Shown: piece by piece, positions 1 to 7,745 of the stretch
Position numbering within the stretch: the stretch's first letter is position 1
How the letters are laid out: the number at the start of each line of letters is the position of its first letter
Source of the DNA: NCEH01 sp040049195
GTDB lineage: Bacteria; Pseudomonadota; Alphaproteobacteria; Rhizobiales; Xanthobacteraceae
Reading direction: 5' to 3' (one strand)
Length of the DNA stretch: 64,000 nt
Assembly: GCF_040049195.1 (NCBI RefSeq)
Contig: NZ_JBDZDL010000012.1
Program-made: the position numbers and the translations under genes
The notes under the pieces: model-generated
Seen by the model: the letters and a program-made list of their open reading frames with translations, nothing else
The model's database searches: none
What the model was told of the DNA's origin: nothing

Positions 1-835
1 GTCGGCGTGCGACGCCGTTGACATAGCCGCTCAGGTTCAGCGCCAGCCGCGTCATGTTAAGCTGATCGGGGCCGGCCAGATGCGTCAGGACATCGCGTTC
101 GATGTAGTCGCCGAGCACGCGCTGAACGAGATCGTAGTCGAATTTGTCGAACCCCGCCTCCACGGGCGTGTGCGTCGTGAACACACACCGTTCGCGAACC
201 GCCGCGATGTCGTAGCCGCGCACCGGGTCCGACGCCTGATCGCCGTCTGGCCGCTGGGTCTCCCGCAGCAAGGGCAACGTCAGCAGCGCGGCGTGACCTT
301 CGTTGAGATGATACTTCTCGATGCGGAAGCCGAGCGCGCGCAACACGCTCTGGCCGCCAATGCCGAGCACGATCTCCTGCTTCAGCCGATAGGCCTGATC
401 GCCGCCATAGAGCGTATCGGTGATGCAGCGATCCTCGACGGCGTTCTGCTCGAGATCGGTGTCGAGCAGCACGACCGGAACGACATGTCCCAGCGGGCAT
501 TCCAGCCCATAGAGCCAGGGGCGCACCCATACGGCGCGCCCCCCGATCGACACCGCCACCATCTGCGGCAAGGCTGTCGCGAAATCCTGCGGCGCCCACG
601 GGTCGGGCTGGCTGATCTGCCCATGACGGTCATCGATCGCTTGCCGCACATAACCCTGCCGGCTCACGAGCGTGACGAATACGATCGGCAGATCGAGATC
701 GGCGGCCGAGCGCGCCGAGTCCCCGGCGAGCACGCCCAGGCCGCCGCTGTAGGTATGCATCTCGGCGCGAAGCGCGATCTCCATCGAGAAATAGGCAAAC
801 CGCGTCCGCCGGATAGACCGATCGAGAAAATCCAA
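1..835 (-). CDS. glgP: Alpha-glucan (glycogen/starch) phosphorylase, N-terminal part, runs off the window
   Basis: The minus strand reads without a stop from about 835 to the window edge. The translation contains AYFSMEIALRAEMHTYSGG, GLGVLAGDSARSAADL and, at the edge, LNMTRLALNLSGYVNGVARR, which are signature segments of the short alpha-glucan phosphorylases that release glucose-1-phosphate from glycogen or maltodextrin. The C-terminal PLP-binding part lies outside the window. The start is uncertain: no ATG lies between the TAA of the upstream gene (893-895) and the first conserved block. A TTG at 835-833 or the ATG at 784-782 are the options. It follows a DUF2934 gene in the same frame, a pairing expected for a stress or carbon-storage operon (inference). 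Confidence 0.85.
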   Translation of the reverse strand, partial: MDFLDRSIRRTRFAYFSMEIALRAEMHTYSGGLGVLAGDSARSAADLDLPIVFVTLVSRQGYVRQAIDDRHGQISQPDPWAPQDFATALPQMVAVSIGGRAVWVRPWLYGLECPLGHVVPVVLLDTDLEQNAVEDRCITDTLYGGDQAYRLKQEIVLGIGGQSVLRALGFRIEKYHLNEGHAALLTLPLLRETQRPDGDQASDPVRGYDIAAVRERCVFTTHTPVEAGFDKFDYDLVQRVLGDYIERDVLTHLAGPDQLNMTRLALNLSGYVNGVARR

Positions 836-892
836 GAATGCTCTCCCGGCGTGAGGCCAGCGCTCGTCGATGCCGCTCGCGCGGCCGCCCGA

Positions 893-1099
893 TTATTTCT
901 TCTTCTTCTTGGCAATTGCTGCAGCCTCACCCGTCGCTTCTGGCTCGGCGCTCTCCCCCGCGATCTCCGTTTCGGCGCGTAGCCAATGCTCTACGTCGTG
1001 GCCCTCCGGGCAGCCCTCGTGTACCCAGATCTCATACGCCCGCAGCTCGATTCTCGGACGAAGGACAGTCTGCTCCGGGGTGGCCTGCGCTTCTGACAT
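893..1099 (-). CDS. DUF2934 domain protein
   Basis: A 68-residue protein with the DUF2934 core: an AYEIWVHEG segment, then a Gly-rich turn and the HWLRAE helix, followed by an Ala-rich stretch and a run of five lysines at the C-terminus. DUF2934 proteins are small, of unknown role, and often sit beside glycogen or trehalose genes in rhizobia and relatives. Here the gene ends directly before the phosphorylase reading frame, so the two are probably co-transcribed. Family assignment rests on the motif; the function is unknown. Confidence 0.75.
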   Translation of the reverse strand: MSEAQATPEQTVLRPRIELRAYEIWVHEGCPEGHDVEHWLRAETEIAGESAEPEATGEAAAIAKKKKK

Positions 1100-1209
1100 G
1101 ATCTTGCTCCTTCATCGATGTCGGACTGTGTTAGGCGCCCGGCAGCTTCCGCTCGCGACACGCCGACATCGTTGATGGATGTTAAAGATCGCTGCTAGCA
1201 CTACTTCTT

Positions 1210-1662
1210 TCAGTAGCGCGCGAAGACCTGTCGCCCCCGCGGACCAAACAGCACGACTTCATAGCGTTCCGCTTGACCGGCGATCTCCATGCCCGGAGAT
1301 CCCGCGGGCATGCCGGCCACGGCAAGGCCCGTAGCCGCCGGCCTTTCGGCCAGGATGCGGAGGATGTCCTTCGCCGGCACATGGCCTTCGATCACATAGC
1401 CTGACAGCGTCGCCGTGTGACACGATTGCAGATCGGCCGGCACGCCAAGCCGGTCCTTCAGAGGCGCAAGATCGTCCAGGAGCTTGTCCTCCACCGAAAA
1501 GCCTGCCTGACGCAGATGGGCGATCCAGGCCGAGCAGCAGCCGCAGCTCGGCGAGCGCGTCACCTCGATCGGCGTACCGGCGGCCGAGACGCTGGTGATG
1601 CCGATGAGTGAAGCACCGAGCCCACCGGCAAGGCCGATGAATTTCCTGCGGCTGAAAGTCAC
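1210..1662 (-). CDS. DUF411 periplasmic metal-binding protein, Tat-type signal
   Basis: The protein begins with an SRRKFIGLAGG twin-arginine-like signal and a hydrophobic segment, then the DUF411 core: SPSCGCCSAW near the mature N-terminus, SCHT in the middle, and GYVIEGHVPA followed by GSPGME. DUF411 proteins are periplasmic and cluster with copper or silver resistance genes. The start chosen is GTG at 1662, which has a GGGAG ribosome-binding site 7-8 bases upstream; an in-frame ATG at 1704 exists but has weaker context. It lies downstream of cueR and copA on the same strand. A paralogue is at 37442-37897. Confidence 0.85.
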   Translation of the reverse strand: MTFSRRKFIGLAGGLGASLIGITSVSAAGTPIEVTRSPSCGCCSAWIAHLRQAGFSVEDKLLDDLAPLKDRLGVPADLQSCHTATLSGYVIEGHVPAKDILRILAERPAATGLAVAGMPAGSPGMEIAGQAERYEVVLFGPRGRQVFARY

Positions 1663-1700
1663 GATTGTCTCCCTTGATGCGAAAGTACGGTGCTGCGCGA

Positions 1701-2138
1701 TCATGGCGCGCTATCGATGGCGCCGCGCGAGCGTCGCGGCTTGCCCGCCTCGCCCTGTTCCAGATCGGCGAGGATCGGGCAGTCGGGACGATTGTCTCCC
1801 GAGCAGCAGGACGCCAGATCCTCCAGCGTCGCCGCCATCTCTTCCATCTCCTGGATGCGCCTGCGCAGGTCGGCGATGCGCGCCAGCGCAATCCGCTTCA
1901 CATCCGCGCTTTGCCGGCTGCGGTCCCGCCAGAGCTGCAGAAGCTCCTCGATCTCCGCCATCGAGAAGCCGAGATCGCGCGACCGCCGCACGAAACGCAG
2001 CATGTGCACATCGGTCGTGGAGTAATCGCGATAACCCGCCGCCGACCGGCCCGCCTTCGGGATCAGGCCGCTTTGCTCATAGTACCGGATCATCTTGGCG
2101 CTGACGCCAGAAGCGCGCGCCGCCTCGCCAATGTTCAC
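1701..2138 (-). CDS. cueR: Copper-responsive MerR-family regulator CueR
   Basis: A 145-residue MerR protein: N-terminal winged helix-turn-helix (MNIGEAARASGVSAKMIRYY), a long dimerisation helix, and a C-terminal Cu(I) loop with CCSGDNRPDC (Cys111, Cys112, Cys120). Residue 77 is Ser, as in copper sensors of this family, where Zn, Pb and Hg sensors have Cys. The GTG start overlaps the copA stop codon (GTGA), so it is translated from the copA message. Two CueR-type operators lie in the copA/copZ divergent region (4726-4756 and 4781-4811), which this protein very likely controls. Confidence 0.92.
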   Translation of the reverse strand: MNIGEAARASGVSAKMIRYYEQSGLIPKAGRSAAGYRDYSTTDVHMLRFVRRSRDLGFSMAEIEELLQLWRDRSRQSADVKRIALARIADLRRRIQEMEEMAATLEDLASCCSGDNRPDCPILADLEQGEAGKPRRSRGAIDSAP

Positions 2139-4687
2139 GCCGCGCTCCTTTCCAGGGCCGCAGATCCACCCGTCGATCCTGTGAGCTGCTGATTCGCAGC
2201 GTCATGCGCGCCCAGCGCAAGCCGCGGACGGAAGCGCCGCAGCCGCAGCGCATTGCCGAGCACGAACACGCTCGAGAGCGCCATGGCTCCCGCGGCCAGC
2301 ACCGGCGACAGCAGGATGCCGAATGCCGGATAGAGCACGCCGGCGGCGACCGGAATGAGCACGACGTTGTACGCGAAAGCCCAGAACAGGTTCTGCCGGA
2401 TGTTGCCGATGGTAGCCTTCGACAGCGCGAACGCATCGGCGACACCCTTGATGTTGCCCGACATCAACACCACGTCGGCCGCCTCGATCGCGACATCGGT
2501 GCCGGTGCCGACCGCCAGGCCGACATCCGCTTCCGCCAGCGCGGGCGCGTCGTTGATGCCATCGCCGACGAATGCGAGCCGGCCATAGGCTTGCTTGAGG
2601 CGCCGGACCGCTTCGACCTTCCCTTCCGGCGGCACTTCGGCGACGACTTCGTCGATGCCGAGTTGACGCGCAATGGCGCCGGCGGTGCGTGCATTGTCGC
2701 CGGTGATCATAGCGACCTTCAGCCCCAGACCGTGCAACGCCGCGATCGCATCGGGGCTCGTGGCCTTGATCGGGTCGGCGACCGCGATGATGGCGGCGAG
2801 CTTGCCGTCGATCGCCGCATAGAGCGGGGACTTGCCCTCATCGGCGAGGCGGCTCGCGGTCGCCGCGAACGGCGCCACGTCGAGGCCGAGCGAGCGCATG
2901 TAGCGATCGGCGCCGATCTCCACGCGCGCAACGCCCGCATCCGCGGTGACGCCAAAGCCGGTAATCGACTCGAACCGGCTGATCTCCGGCAGGCGCAGGC
3001 CCTCCTGCGCTGCCGCATCCACGATCGCCCGCGCGATCGGGTGCTCAGACTTCGCCTCTACGGCGGCAACCCGCGCGAGGACCGCGCCGCGCTCGAATCC
3101 CTCGGCCACGTCGAGATCGGTGAGGACCGGCCGGCCTTCGGTCACGGTGCCGGTCTTGTCGATCGCCACCACCTTGGCGTCCTTCAGCAATTGCAGCGCC
3201 TCGCCCTTGCGAAACAGCACGCCCATCTCGGCGCCGCGCCCGGTGCCGACCATGATCGAGGTCGGCGTGGCCAGCCCCATCGCGCAAGGGCAGGCAATGA
3301 TGAGCACGGCGACCGCATTGACGACGGCGAAGGTGAGCGCAGGGTCGGGGCCTAAGATGAGCCAGATCACGAATGTCGCGGACGCCACGGCTATGACCGC
3401 CGGCACGAACCACATCGTCACCCGATCCACCAAAGCCTGGATCGGCAGCTTCGATCCCTGCGCCTCCTCGACCATGCGGATGATCTGCGCGAGCACTGTC
3501 GCATCACCGATCGCGGTCGCCCGGACGCTCAGCGCGCCCTTCTGGTTCACCGTTCCCCCGACGACGGTGCTCCCGGCCGCCTTGGCCACCGGGATCGGCT
3601 CGCCTGTGATCATCGATTCATCGATGTAGCTCTCGCCCTCGAGCACATTGCCGTCGATTGGCACGCGCTCGCCGGGCCGGACCTCGACCACGTCGCCCGC
3701 CACCACCTCGCCGATGTCGAGGTCAACGATGGTGTCGCCGCGCCGGACATGCGCGATCCTCGGCTGCAAGCCGACCAGGCGCTTGATCGCTTCCGACGTT
3801 CGCCCCTTGGCGCGGGCTTCGAGGAAGCGGCCGAGCAGGATCAAGGTGACGATCACCGCAGCGGCCTCGTAGTAGACGTTGACCGTGCCGGGCGGCAGGA
3901 TCTGCGGCGCAAAGGTCGCGACGAGCGAATAGAGATAGGCCGCCAGCGTGCCGACGGCGACGAGCGAGCTCATATCCGGCGCGAACCGCGCCAAGGCCGG
4001 CAAGCCCTTCGTGTAGAACCGTCGCCCCGGCACGAACAGGACCAGGGTCGTCAGCGCGAACTGGAGGTACCAGCTCGTCTGCATGCCGACGGTTTGCATG
4101 ATCAACTCATGGATCGCCGGCACGAGATGCGAGCCCATTTCCAGCACGACGATTGGCGCGCTCAGCAGCGCCGCCAGGGTTAGATCGCGCTTCAGCCCGG
4201 CGGTCTCCGCCTCCTTGCGCGCGACCGCCGCTGCATCCGGCGATCCGGCAGCGACGACGCGGGCGTCGTAGCCGGCATCCTCGACGGCCTTGACGAGCAA
4301 GGCCGTGTCGACCGATCCCTCGATCGTCGCGCGCTCGGTGGCAAGGTTCGCCCGCGCGGCCGCGACACCAGGGACCGCCGCCAGCGCCCGCTCGACCCGC
4401 GCCACGCAGGAGGCGCAGGTCATGCCTTCGATGGCGAGTTCAGTTCGTGTCGATGGCACGGCGTAGCCGGCATCTTCGACCGCGGCGACCAGGGCCCCAT
4501 AGGCGATCGGCGCTTCGGCCGTGACCTCGGCCCTCTCGGTCGCAAGGTTGACGCTGGCGCTTTCGACGCCAGGCACGGCCTTGAGCGCCTTCTCCACACG
4601 TCCCACGCAGGACGCGCAGCTCATGCCTTCGATCGGCAAGATTACTGCGTTTCTGCCGGCAGAGACGCCCCTGACTGGCGCGTTCAT
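2135..4687 (-). CDS. copA: Cu(I)-exporting P-type ATPase
   Basis: An 850-residue P1B-1 ATPase that pumps Cu(I) out of the cytoplasm. It has two N-terminal HMA domains with CxxC sites (Cys24/27 and Cys91/94), a CPC motif in the transmembrane ion path (466-468, in ACPCAMGLATP), the phosphorylated Asp510 in DKTGTVTEGRP, and the hinge GDGINDAPALAEADVG. The ATG at 4687 is preferred over an upstream in-frame start because the first HMA domain begins just after it and the CueR promoter lies upstream of it. It is followed by cueR with a 4-base overlap and then DUF411. Confidence 0.96.
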   Translation of the reverse strand: MNAPVRGVSAGRNAVILPIEGMSCASCVGRVEKALKAVPGVESASVNLATERAEVTAEAPIAYGALVAAVEDAGYAVPSTRTELAIEGMTCASCVARVERALAAVPGVAAARANLATERATIEGSVDTALLVKAVEDAGYDARVVAAGSPDAAAVARKEAETAGLKRDLTLAALLSAPIVVLEMGSHLVPAIHELIMQTVGMQTSWYLQFALTTLVLFVPGRRFYTKGLPALARFAPDMSSLVAVGTLAAYLYSLVATFAPQILPPGTVNVYYEAAAVIVTLILLGRFLEARAKGRTSEAIKRLVGLQPRIAHVRRGDTIVDLDIGEVVAGDVVEVRPGERVPIDGNVLEGESYIDESMITGEPIPVAKAAGSTVVGGTVNQKGALSVRATAIGDATVLAQIIRMVEEAQGSKLPIQALVDRVTMWFVPAVIAVASATFVIWLILGPDPALTFAVVNAVAVLIIACPCAMGLATPTSIMVGTGRGAEMGVLFRKGEALQLLKDAKVVAIDKTGTVTEGRPVLTDLDVAEGFERGAVLARVAAVEAKSEHPIARAIVDAAAQEGLRLPEISRFESITGFGVTADAGVARVEIGADRYMRSLGLDVAPFAATASRLADEGKSPLYAAIDGKLAAIIAVADPIKATSPDAIAALHGLGLKVAMITGDNARTAGAIARQLGIDEVVAEVPPEGKVEAVRRLKQAYGRLAFVGDGINDAPALAEADVGLAVGTGTDVAIEAADVVLMSGNIKGVADAFALSKATIGNIRQNLFWAFAYNVVLIPVAAGVLYPAFGILLSPVLAAGAMALSSVFVLGNALRLRRFRPRLALGAHDAANQQLTGSTGGSAALERSAA

Positions 4688-4725
4688 GGCCCTATCCTTC
4701 CGCAACTGATGCAAATCCTGAGCGG

Positions 4726-4756
4726 AAGGTGGGGCTTCCAACCGTGGGAAGGTCAA
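4726..4756 (-). promoter_or_regulatory. CueR-type promoter/operator for copA
   Basis: On the minus strand a TTGACC -35 element (4756-4751) is followed by the dyad CTTCC-N7-GGAAG and, after a 19-base spacer, CACCTT as a weak -10. A 19-base spacer over a CTTCC/GGAAG dyad is the hallmark of MerR-family copper promoters. Confidence 0.8.
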
Positions 4757-4780
4757 GGCCAAAAAAGGTGTTGCCACCTC

Positions 4781-4811
4781 TTGACCTTCCCACGCTGGAA
4801 ACCGCCATCTG
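4781..4811 (+). promoter_or_regulatory. CueR-type promoter/operator for the copper chaperone gene
   Basis: TTGACC at 4781-4786 leads into TTCC-CACGCT-GGAA, close in sequence to the copA operator but pointing the other way; the -10 (CATCTG after a 19-base spacer) is poor, as in activator-dependent MerR promoters. It drives the small gene at 4842. Confidence 0.75.
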
Positions 4812-4841
4812 AATGGGCATGAGAGAGAAAAGGAGATCCTC

Positions 4842-5039
4842 ATGCAGTTCCACATCAAGAATATGACCTGCGGCGGCTGCGCCCGCAGCGTGAGCAAGGC
4901 GATCCAGAGCGTGGACGCCCTGGCCAAGGTCACCATCGATCCGAATACCCGCAAGGTCGATGTCGCCTCGCAGCGCCCGCGCGCGGATTTCGAGGCGGCG
5001 TTGCAGCGCGCCGGTTATCCGGCCGCGGCTGCGGCGTGA
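4842..5039 (+). CDS. copZ: CopZ-like copper chaperone (HMA domain)
   Basis: A 65-residue single HMA domain with the metal site MTCGGCARSV (Cys-x-x-Cys near residues 10-13). Such free HMA proteins carry Cu(I) in the cytosol and hand it to the N-terminal domains of CopA. It is divergent from copA with its own CueR-type operator, and AAAGGAGAT lies just upstream of the ATG. The C-terminus is a short Ala-rich tail. Confidence 0.9.
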   Translation: MQFHIKNMTCGGCARSVSKAIQSVDALAKVTIDPNTRKVDVASQRPRADFEAALQRAGYPAAAAA

Positions 5040-5081
5040 CACCGAACAGCTAGGCCCAGCCTACCTCCGGGCTACCTTGCT

Positions 5082-5253
5082 CTTAGAAGCCGTTTGGAAA
5101 ATCAGAGCCGTCATTCTGAGGAGCCGCGAAGCGGCGTCTCAAAGGATGCACCCGCTCTTTCCGTAGCCTCCTGAAACATCCTTCGAGACGCCATTCCTCG
5201 CGGAATGGCTTCTCAGGATGAGGGCTTGTGGAATTTCAAACAGCCTCTTAGAA
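5082..5253. repeat. Long imperfect intergenic palindrome
   Basis: About 170 bases in the gap between copZ and the DUF305 gene form a long imperfect inverted repeat. The left half has CTGAGGAGCCGCGAAGCGG and GTCTCAAAGGATG; the right half has CATCCTTCGAGACGCC and GAATGGCTTCTCAGGATGAG. The outer arms (CTTAGAAGCCGTTTGG and CAAACAGCCTCTTAGA) also pair imperfectly. Similar GAGGAGC...GAAGGATG palindromes are common between genes in Bradyrhizobium-like genomes. The rest of the 5040-5389 gap shows nothing recognisable apart from a small CTCTTA/TAAGAG hairpin at 5245-5261. Confidence 0.65.
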
Positions 5254-5389
5254 CTTAAGAGCCTAGTCGGTGCGGGATCGGGGGGCATGCTCTGCGGAAA
5301 CTGCTCAACCTAGACCAGGCGGCCTGTTCGATGCCGGCTGATCCGCAGGCCCGTGGCCGCGCGATGGCGCGACGTCCTCTCTGTTCAGT

Positions 5390-5956
5390 TCATTTGACCG
5401 CGGCGTCGATTTCCGGCTGCATATCCTGAGTTAATGCAGCAGTAAGTGGTGGCAAGCGCGTAGTGCCGCGTGTGCCGTTTCTCTCGATGTCGCCGACCAG
5501 AAGCTTCATCTCGGCAATTTCCATCACCTGGGCTCTGATAATGCCGTCCGCCAGCTTACGCACCCGCGGGTCACGAATGTCCGCGTTGCGGGCATTGTTG
5601 ATCGCAATCGAATGGTGCGGGATCATCGACTTCATGAAATCTACGTCGCCGATCAGCATCTGCTGCCGATTGATCGCCAGCGTGATGACGCCGACCACGA
5701 TCGCGCCTGTCAGTACCGCGAGCTTAGTCTTCTGGCCCTCGTACATCTTCCACATGAAGGCGAGCATGATCACCGCCATCACGCAACCCATGACGACCGA
5801 CGAGACGAGTCGGGTTAGGCTGAAGGTCGCATGGTCGGCGCTATAGACGAGCTGGTACATCAGCGGGAACATCACGAGCGTCGAGACGGCGATCATAGCA
5901 AAGAAGCGGCTCCAGCCCATTTTCATACTCGTGTGTCCAGACATCTCATGCTCCAT
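5390..5956 (-). CDS. DUF305 family membrane-anchored protein
   Basis: A 188-residue protein with a hydrophobic N-terminal half (about three membrane segments between residues 15 and 95), then the DUF305 core: VDFMKSMIPHHSIAI, NARNADIRDPRVRKLA and the EIAEMKLL helix. DUF305 proteins are ferritin-like, His/Met-rich and associated with copper resistance loci. AGGAGAGCC precedes the ATG. It is the last gene of the minus-strand unit that begins with the CsoR-family repressor at 7069. Confidence 0.85.
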   Translation of the reverse strand: MEHEMSGHTSMKMGWSRFFAMIAVSTLVMFPLMYQLVYSADHATFSLTRLVSSVVMGCVMAVIMLAFMWKMYEGQKTKLAVLTGAIVVGVITLAINRQQMLIGDVDFMKSMIPHHSIAINNARNADIRDPRVRKLADGIIRAQVMEIAEMKLLVGDIERNGTRGTTRLPPLTAALTQDMQPEIDAAVK

Positions 5957-6023
5957 AAGGCTCTCCTGCAGTTTTTTCCGTCTCTGTAGTCGTGGTGATG
6001 GTAATCGTTTGTGCCGATGTATG

Positions 6024-6794
6024 TCAGGCGACGATCATCCAGACGCCCATGGCGACCATCATCAAATTCTCGGTGAGCGATACGAAGCCCAACGGAACGT
6101 TTGAATTGCCGCCGACACAGGCGCATTTGAGTTCGCGCTTTTGGATATAGACCGCGTAGAACACCGAGATCGCGCCGATCCCGCCGATCAGCAGGGCAAC
6201 CGGCACCGACAGCCAGTTGAGCGCATGCGCGGTCATCAGTATGCCGGCTAGAGCCTCGCCGAAGGGATAGAGATAGGCATAGGGAACCCAGCGCTGCGCG
6301 AGCAGATCGTAGCCCAGAAACATCGTCGCGAATCCGTCGACGTCGCGGAGCTTTTGGACCGCAAGCAGGCACATTGTGATCGAGATGAAGAGTTCAGCGC
6401 TCATCACGCTGAGCAAAGCGTTTCCCATCAGCCAACTGACGGCGAGCGCCAGCGCCGCGCCCATAACGAAGATGGCGATGACCGGCTTGTAGGTCGTCGC
6501 GTCGGGATCATTGACCGTCTTGCCTAAGTAGCGGCGCAAGTCGTCATAGCCGCCCACACGCTCGCCGCCGATAAAGGTCTGTGGTGTCGTCTCGACGCCG
6601 TGCTGCTGCTTGAACGCGTCGGTTTGTTCGCGTGTTTTCAGCCAGCGGTCATCGACCTCGTAGCCTTCGCTTTTCAGCAAGTACACGGTTTTGAGACCCC
6701 AAGGGCAGATATGCTTGTCCATCACCATCCGGTAGACGGTGGCTTTCTTTCCGCGGACCGGATCGGCGGTGGGCTTGTTGCTCACGTCGTTCAT
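6024..6794 (-). CDS. Glutaredoxin domain fused to MauE/DoxX-like membrane domain
   Basis: A 256-residue fusion. Residues 15-95 are a glutaredoxin-like domain with a single active-site cysteine (CPWG, Cys30) and the later TPQTFIGGERVGGYDDL substrate-binding segment. From about residue 105 onward there are four hydrophobic helices of the MauE/DoxX redox-associated type, ending with KCACVGG. The CPWG site lacks the second cysteine, so it resembles monothiol glutaredoxins. Its ATG overlaps the stop of the upstream repressor. A role in electron or thiol transfer across the membrane during metal stress is inferred. Confidence 0.8.
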   Translation of the reverse strand: MNDVSNKPTADPVRGKKATVYRMVMDKHICPWGLKTVYLLKSEGYEVDDRWLKTREQTDAFKQQHGVETTPQTFIGGERVGGYDDLRRYLGKTVNDPDATTYKPVIAIFVMGAALALAVSWLMGNALLSVMSAELFISITMCLLAVQKLRDVDGFATMFLGYDLLAQRWVPYAYLYPFGEALAGILMTAHALNWLSVPVALLIGGIGAISVFYAVYIQKRELKCACVGGNSNVPLGFVSLTENLMMVAMGVWMIVA

Positions 6795-7069
6795 CGCTTC
6801 ACCTTTCCGAACAGATCGACCAACTCGGCGAACTTCTCGCGTTGGGCCAAAGGGTCGCCCGAGGCGATCGCTTCGTTGACGCAGGAAGCGGCATGATTAG
6901 CCAGCACTTGGTCCTCGACCTTGCCGAGCGCGGCCTTCACAGCCTGAATCTGGTGCAGGATGTCGATGCAGTAGCGATCTTGCTCGAGCATCTGCGCGAC
7001 GCCGCGCACCTGCCCCTCGATCCTGCGCAGGCGATTGAGAATTCCGATTTTTTCGTTTTGCCCGGGCAT
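6791..7069 (-). CDS. CsoR/FrmR-family metal- or thiol-sensing repressor
   Basis: A 92-residue all-helical repressor (DUF156). NRLRRIEGQVRGVAQML is the family signature, and the ligand set Cys34 (YCIDIL), His59 and Cys63 (HAASC) fits the Cu(I)-sensing CsoR type. The ATG at 7069 is chosen since homologues begin at this point; the open frame extends 30 codons further upstream without family similarity. The palindrome at 7080-7096 directly upstream is a likely operator. It heads the unit with the glutaredoxin-MauE and DUF305 genes. Confidence 0.88.
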   Translation of the reverse strand: MPGQNEKIGILNRLRRIEGQVRGVAQMLEQDRYCIDILHQIQAVKAALGKVEDQVLANHAASCVNEAIASGDPLAQREKFAELVDLFGKVKR

Positions 7070-7079
7070 ATCCTCAAGA

Positions 7080-7096
7080 ATACCTAGGGGAGGTAT
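7080..7096. promoter_or_regulatory. Probable CsoR-family operator
   Basis: ATACCT-AGGGG-AGGTAT, perfect 6-base arms around a G-rich centre, 11 bases upstream of the repressor start. The layout fits operators of the CsoR/RcnR family, which recognise short A/T-G-C inverted repeats near the promoter. Confidence 0.6.
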
Positions 7097-7430
7097 TTGT
7101 TCCGGCGCGCCCACGACCATAACCGGGCATCGTGAACGCAGGTTGCCGCGCTCGGTCATGTCTAACCAGGATATACGTCACCCTTCGCGGAGCGTTTCAA
7201 CGCTCTGCGCCAAGGTGATGGGGGCACACGTTCGACACTCCAATCCGCCAGCTTCAATACAGCGCCGCTTTGAAGGGGTGACGCTTGGCGAGACCATGCA
7301 AAACTCGATCGGTTCGCGCTGATTCTTGAGTGCTTCGACGAGTATGTTTGGAAAGGGCCGACCCCGAAGCGCGCTGATCAATCACATGCCCACGCCAGCA
7401 AAGAATGAGGGTGCGTTTGGCGACGCCTCC
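7097..7430. other. Intergenic stretch, no convincing gene
   Basis: Both strands carry short open frames here (for example 7178-7381 minus, 67 residues) but none has a clear ribosome-binding site, a known motif or a length that argues for coding. The region separates the copper unit from the gene-poor stretch to its right. Confidence 0.4.
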
Positions 7431-7745
7431 TCAAGGCGATGGATTGCTGGCGGCTCTCCCTGCAGCCGGACATGACGGCTCAGAAATTTCTATTCCCCGA
7501 CCCGCCGGCACATAGCCAAGCTCATCGCACAGATCCCGAAAGGCGACCCGGAGGCGCTCCTTTTCAAGCTCGGCGCTGTCGCAGCGCCGTTCGTGATCCT
7601 TGTCGGTAAGCCCCTCCGGGCGACAGATGGGACATGAGGCCATATGCACGACCTTCTCCCACGCTGCCAAGGCCTCGACATAGGCGCGATGAGCCGCAAC
7701 CGTCTGCGACTCCAGGGACGATACGTGCTCTCCGTCCTGAACCAC
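7431..7745 (-). CDS. Hypothetical protein with a Cys-x-x-Cys segment
   Basis: A 104-residue open frame whose middle part looks protein-like: HRAYVEALAAWEKVVH, then ASCPICRPEG, a charged helix and RDLCDELGYVP. The C-terminal 25 residues are low-complexity Pro/Ala/Ser. A CPIC pair followed by distant cysteines could bind zinc. No family was recognised and the start is not certain, as no strong ribosome-binding site stands upstream. Confidence 0.45.
   Translation of the reverse strand: MVQDGEHVSSLESQTVAAHRAYVEALAAWEKVVHMASCPICRPEGLTDKDHERRCDSAELEKERLRVAFRDLCDELGYVPAGRGIEISEPSCPAAGRAASNPSP

Noticed and set aside
7178..7381. Small minus-strand open frame with a Cys-x-x-Cys
   Set aside because: No ribosome-binding site, no family, and overlapping equally plausible frames on the other strand.
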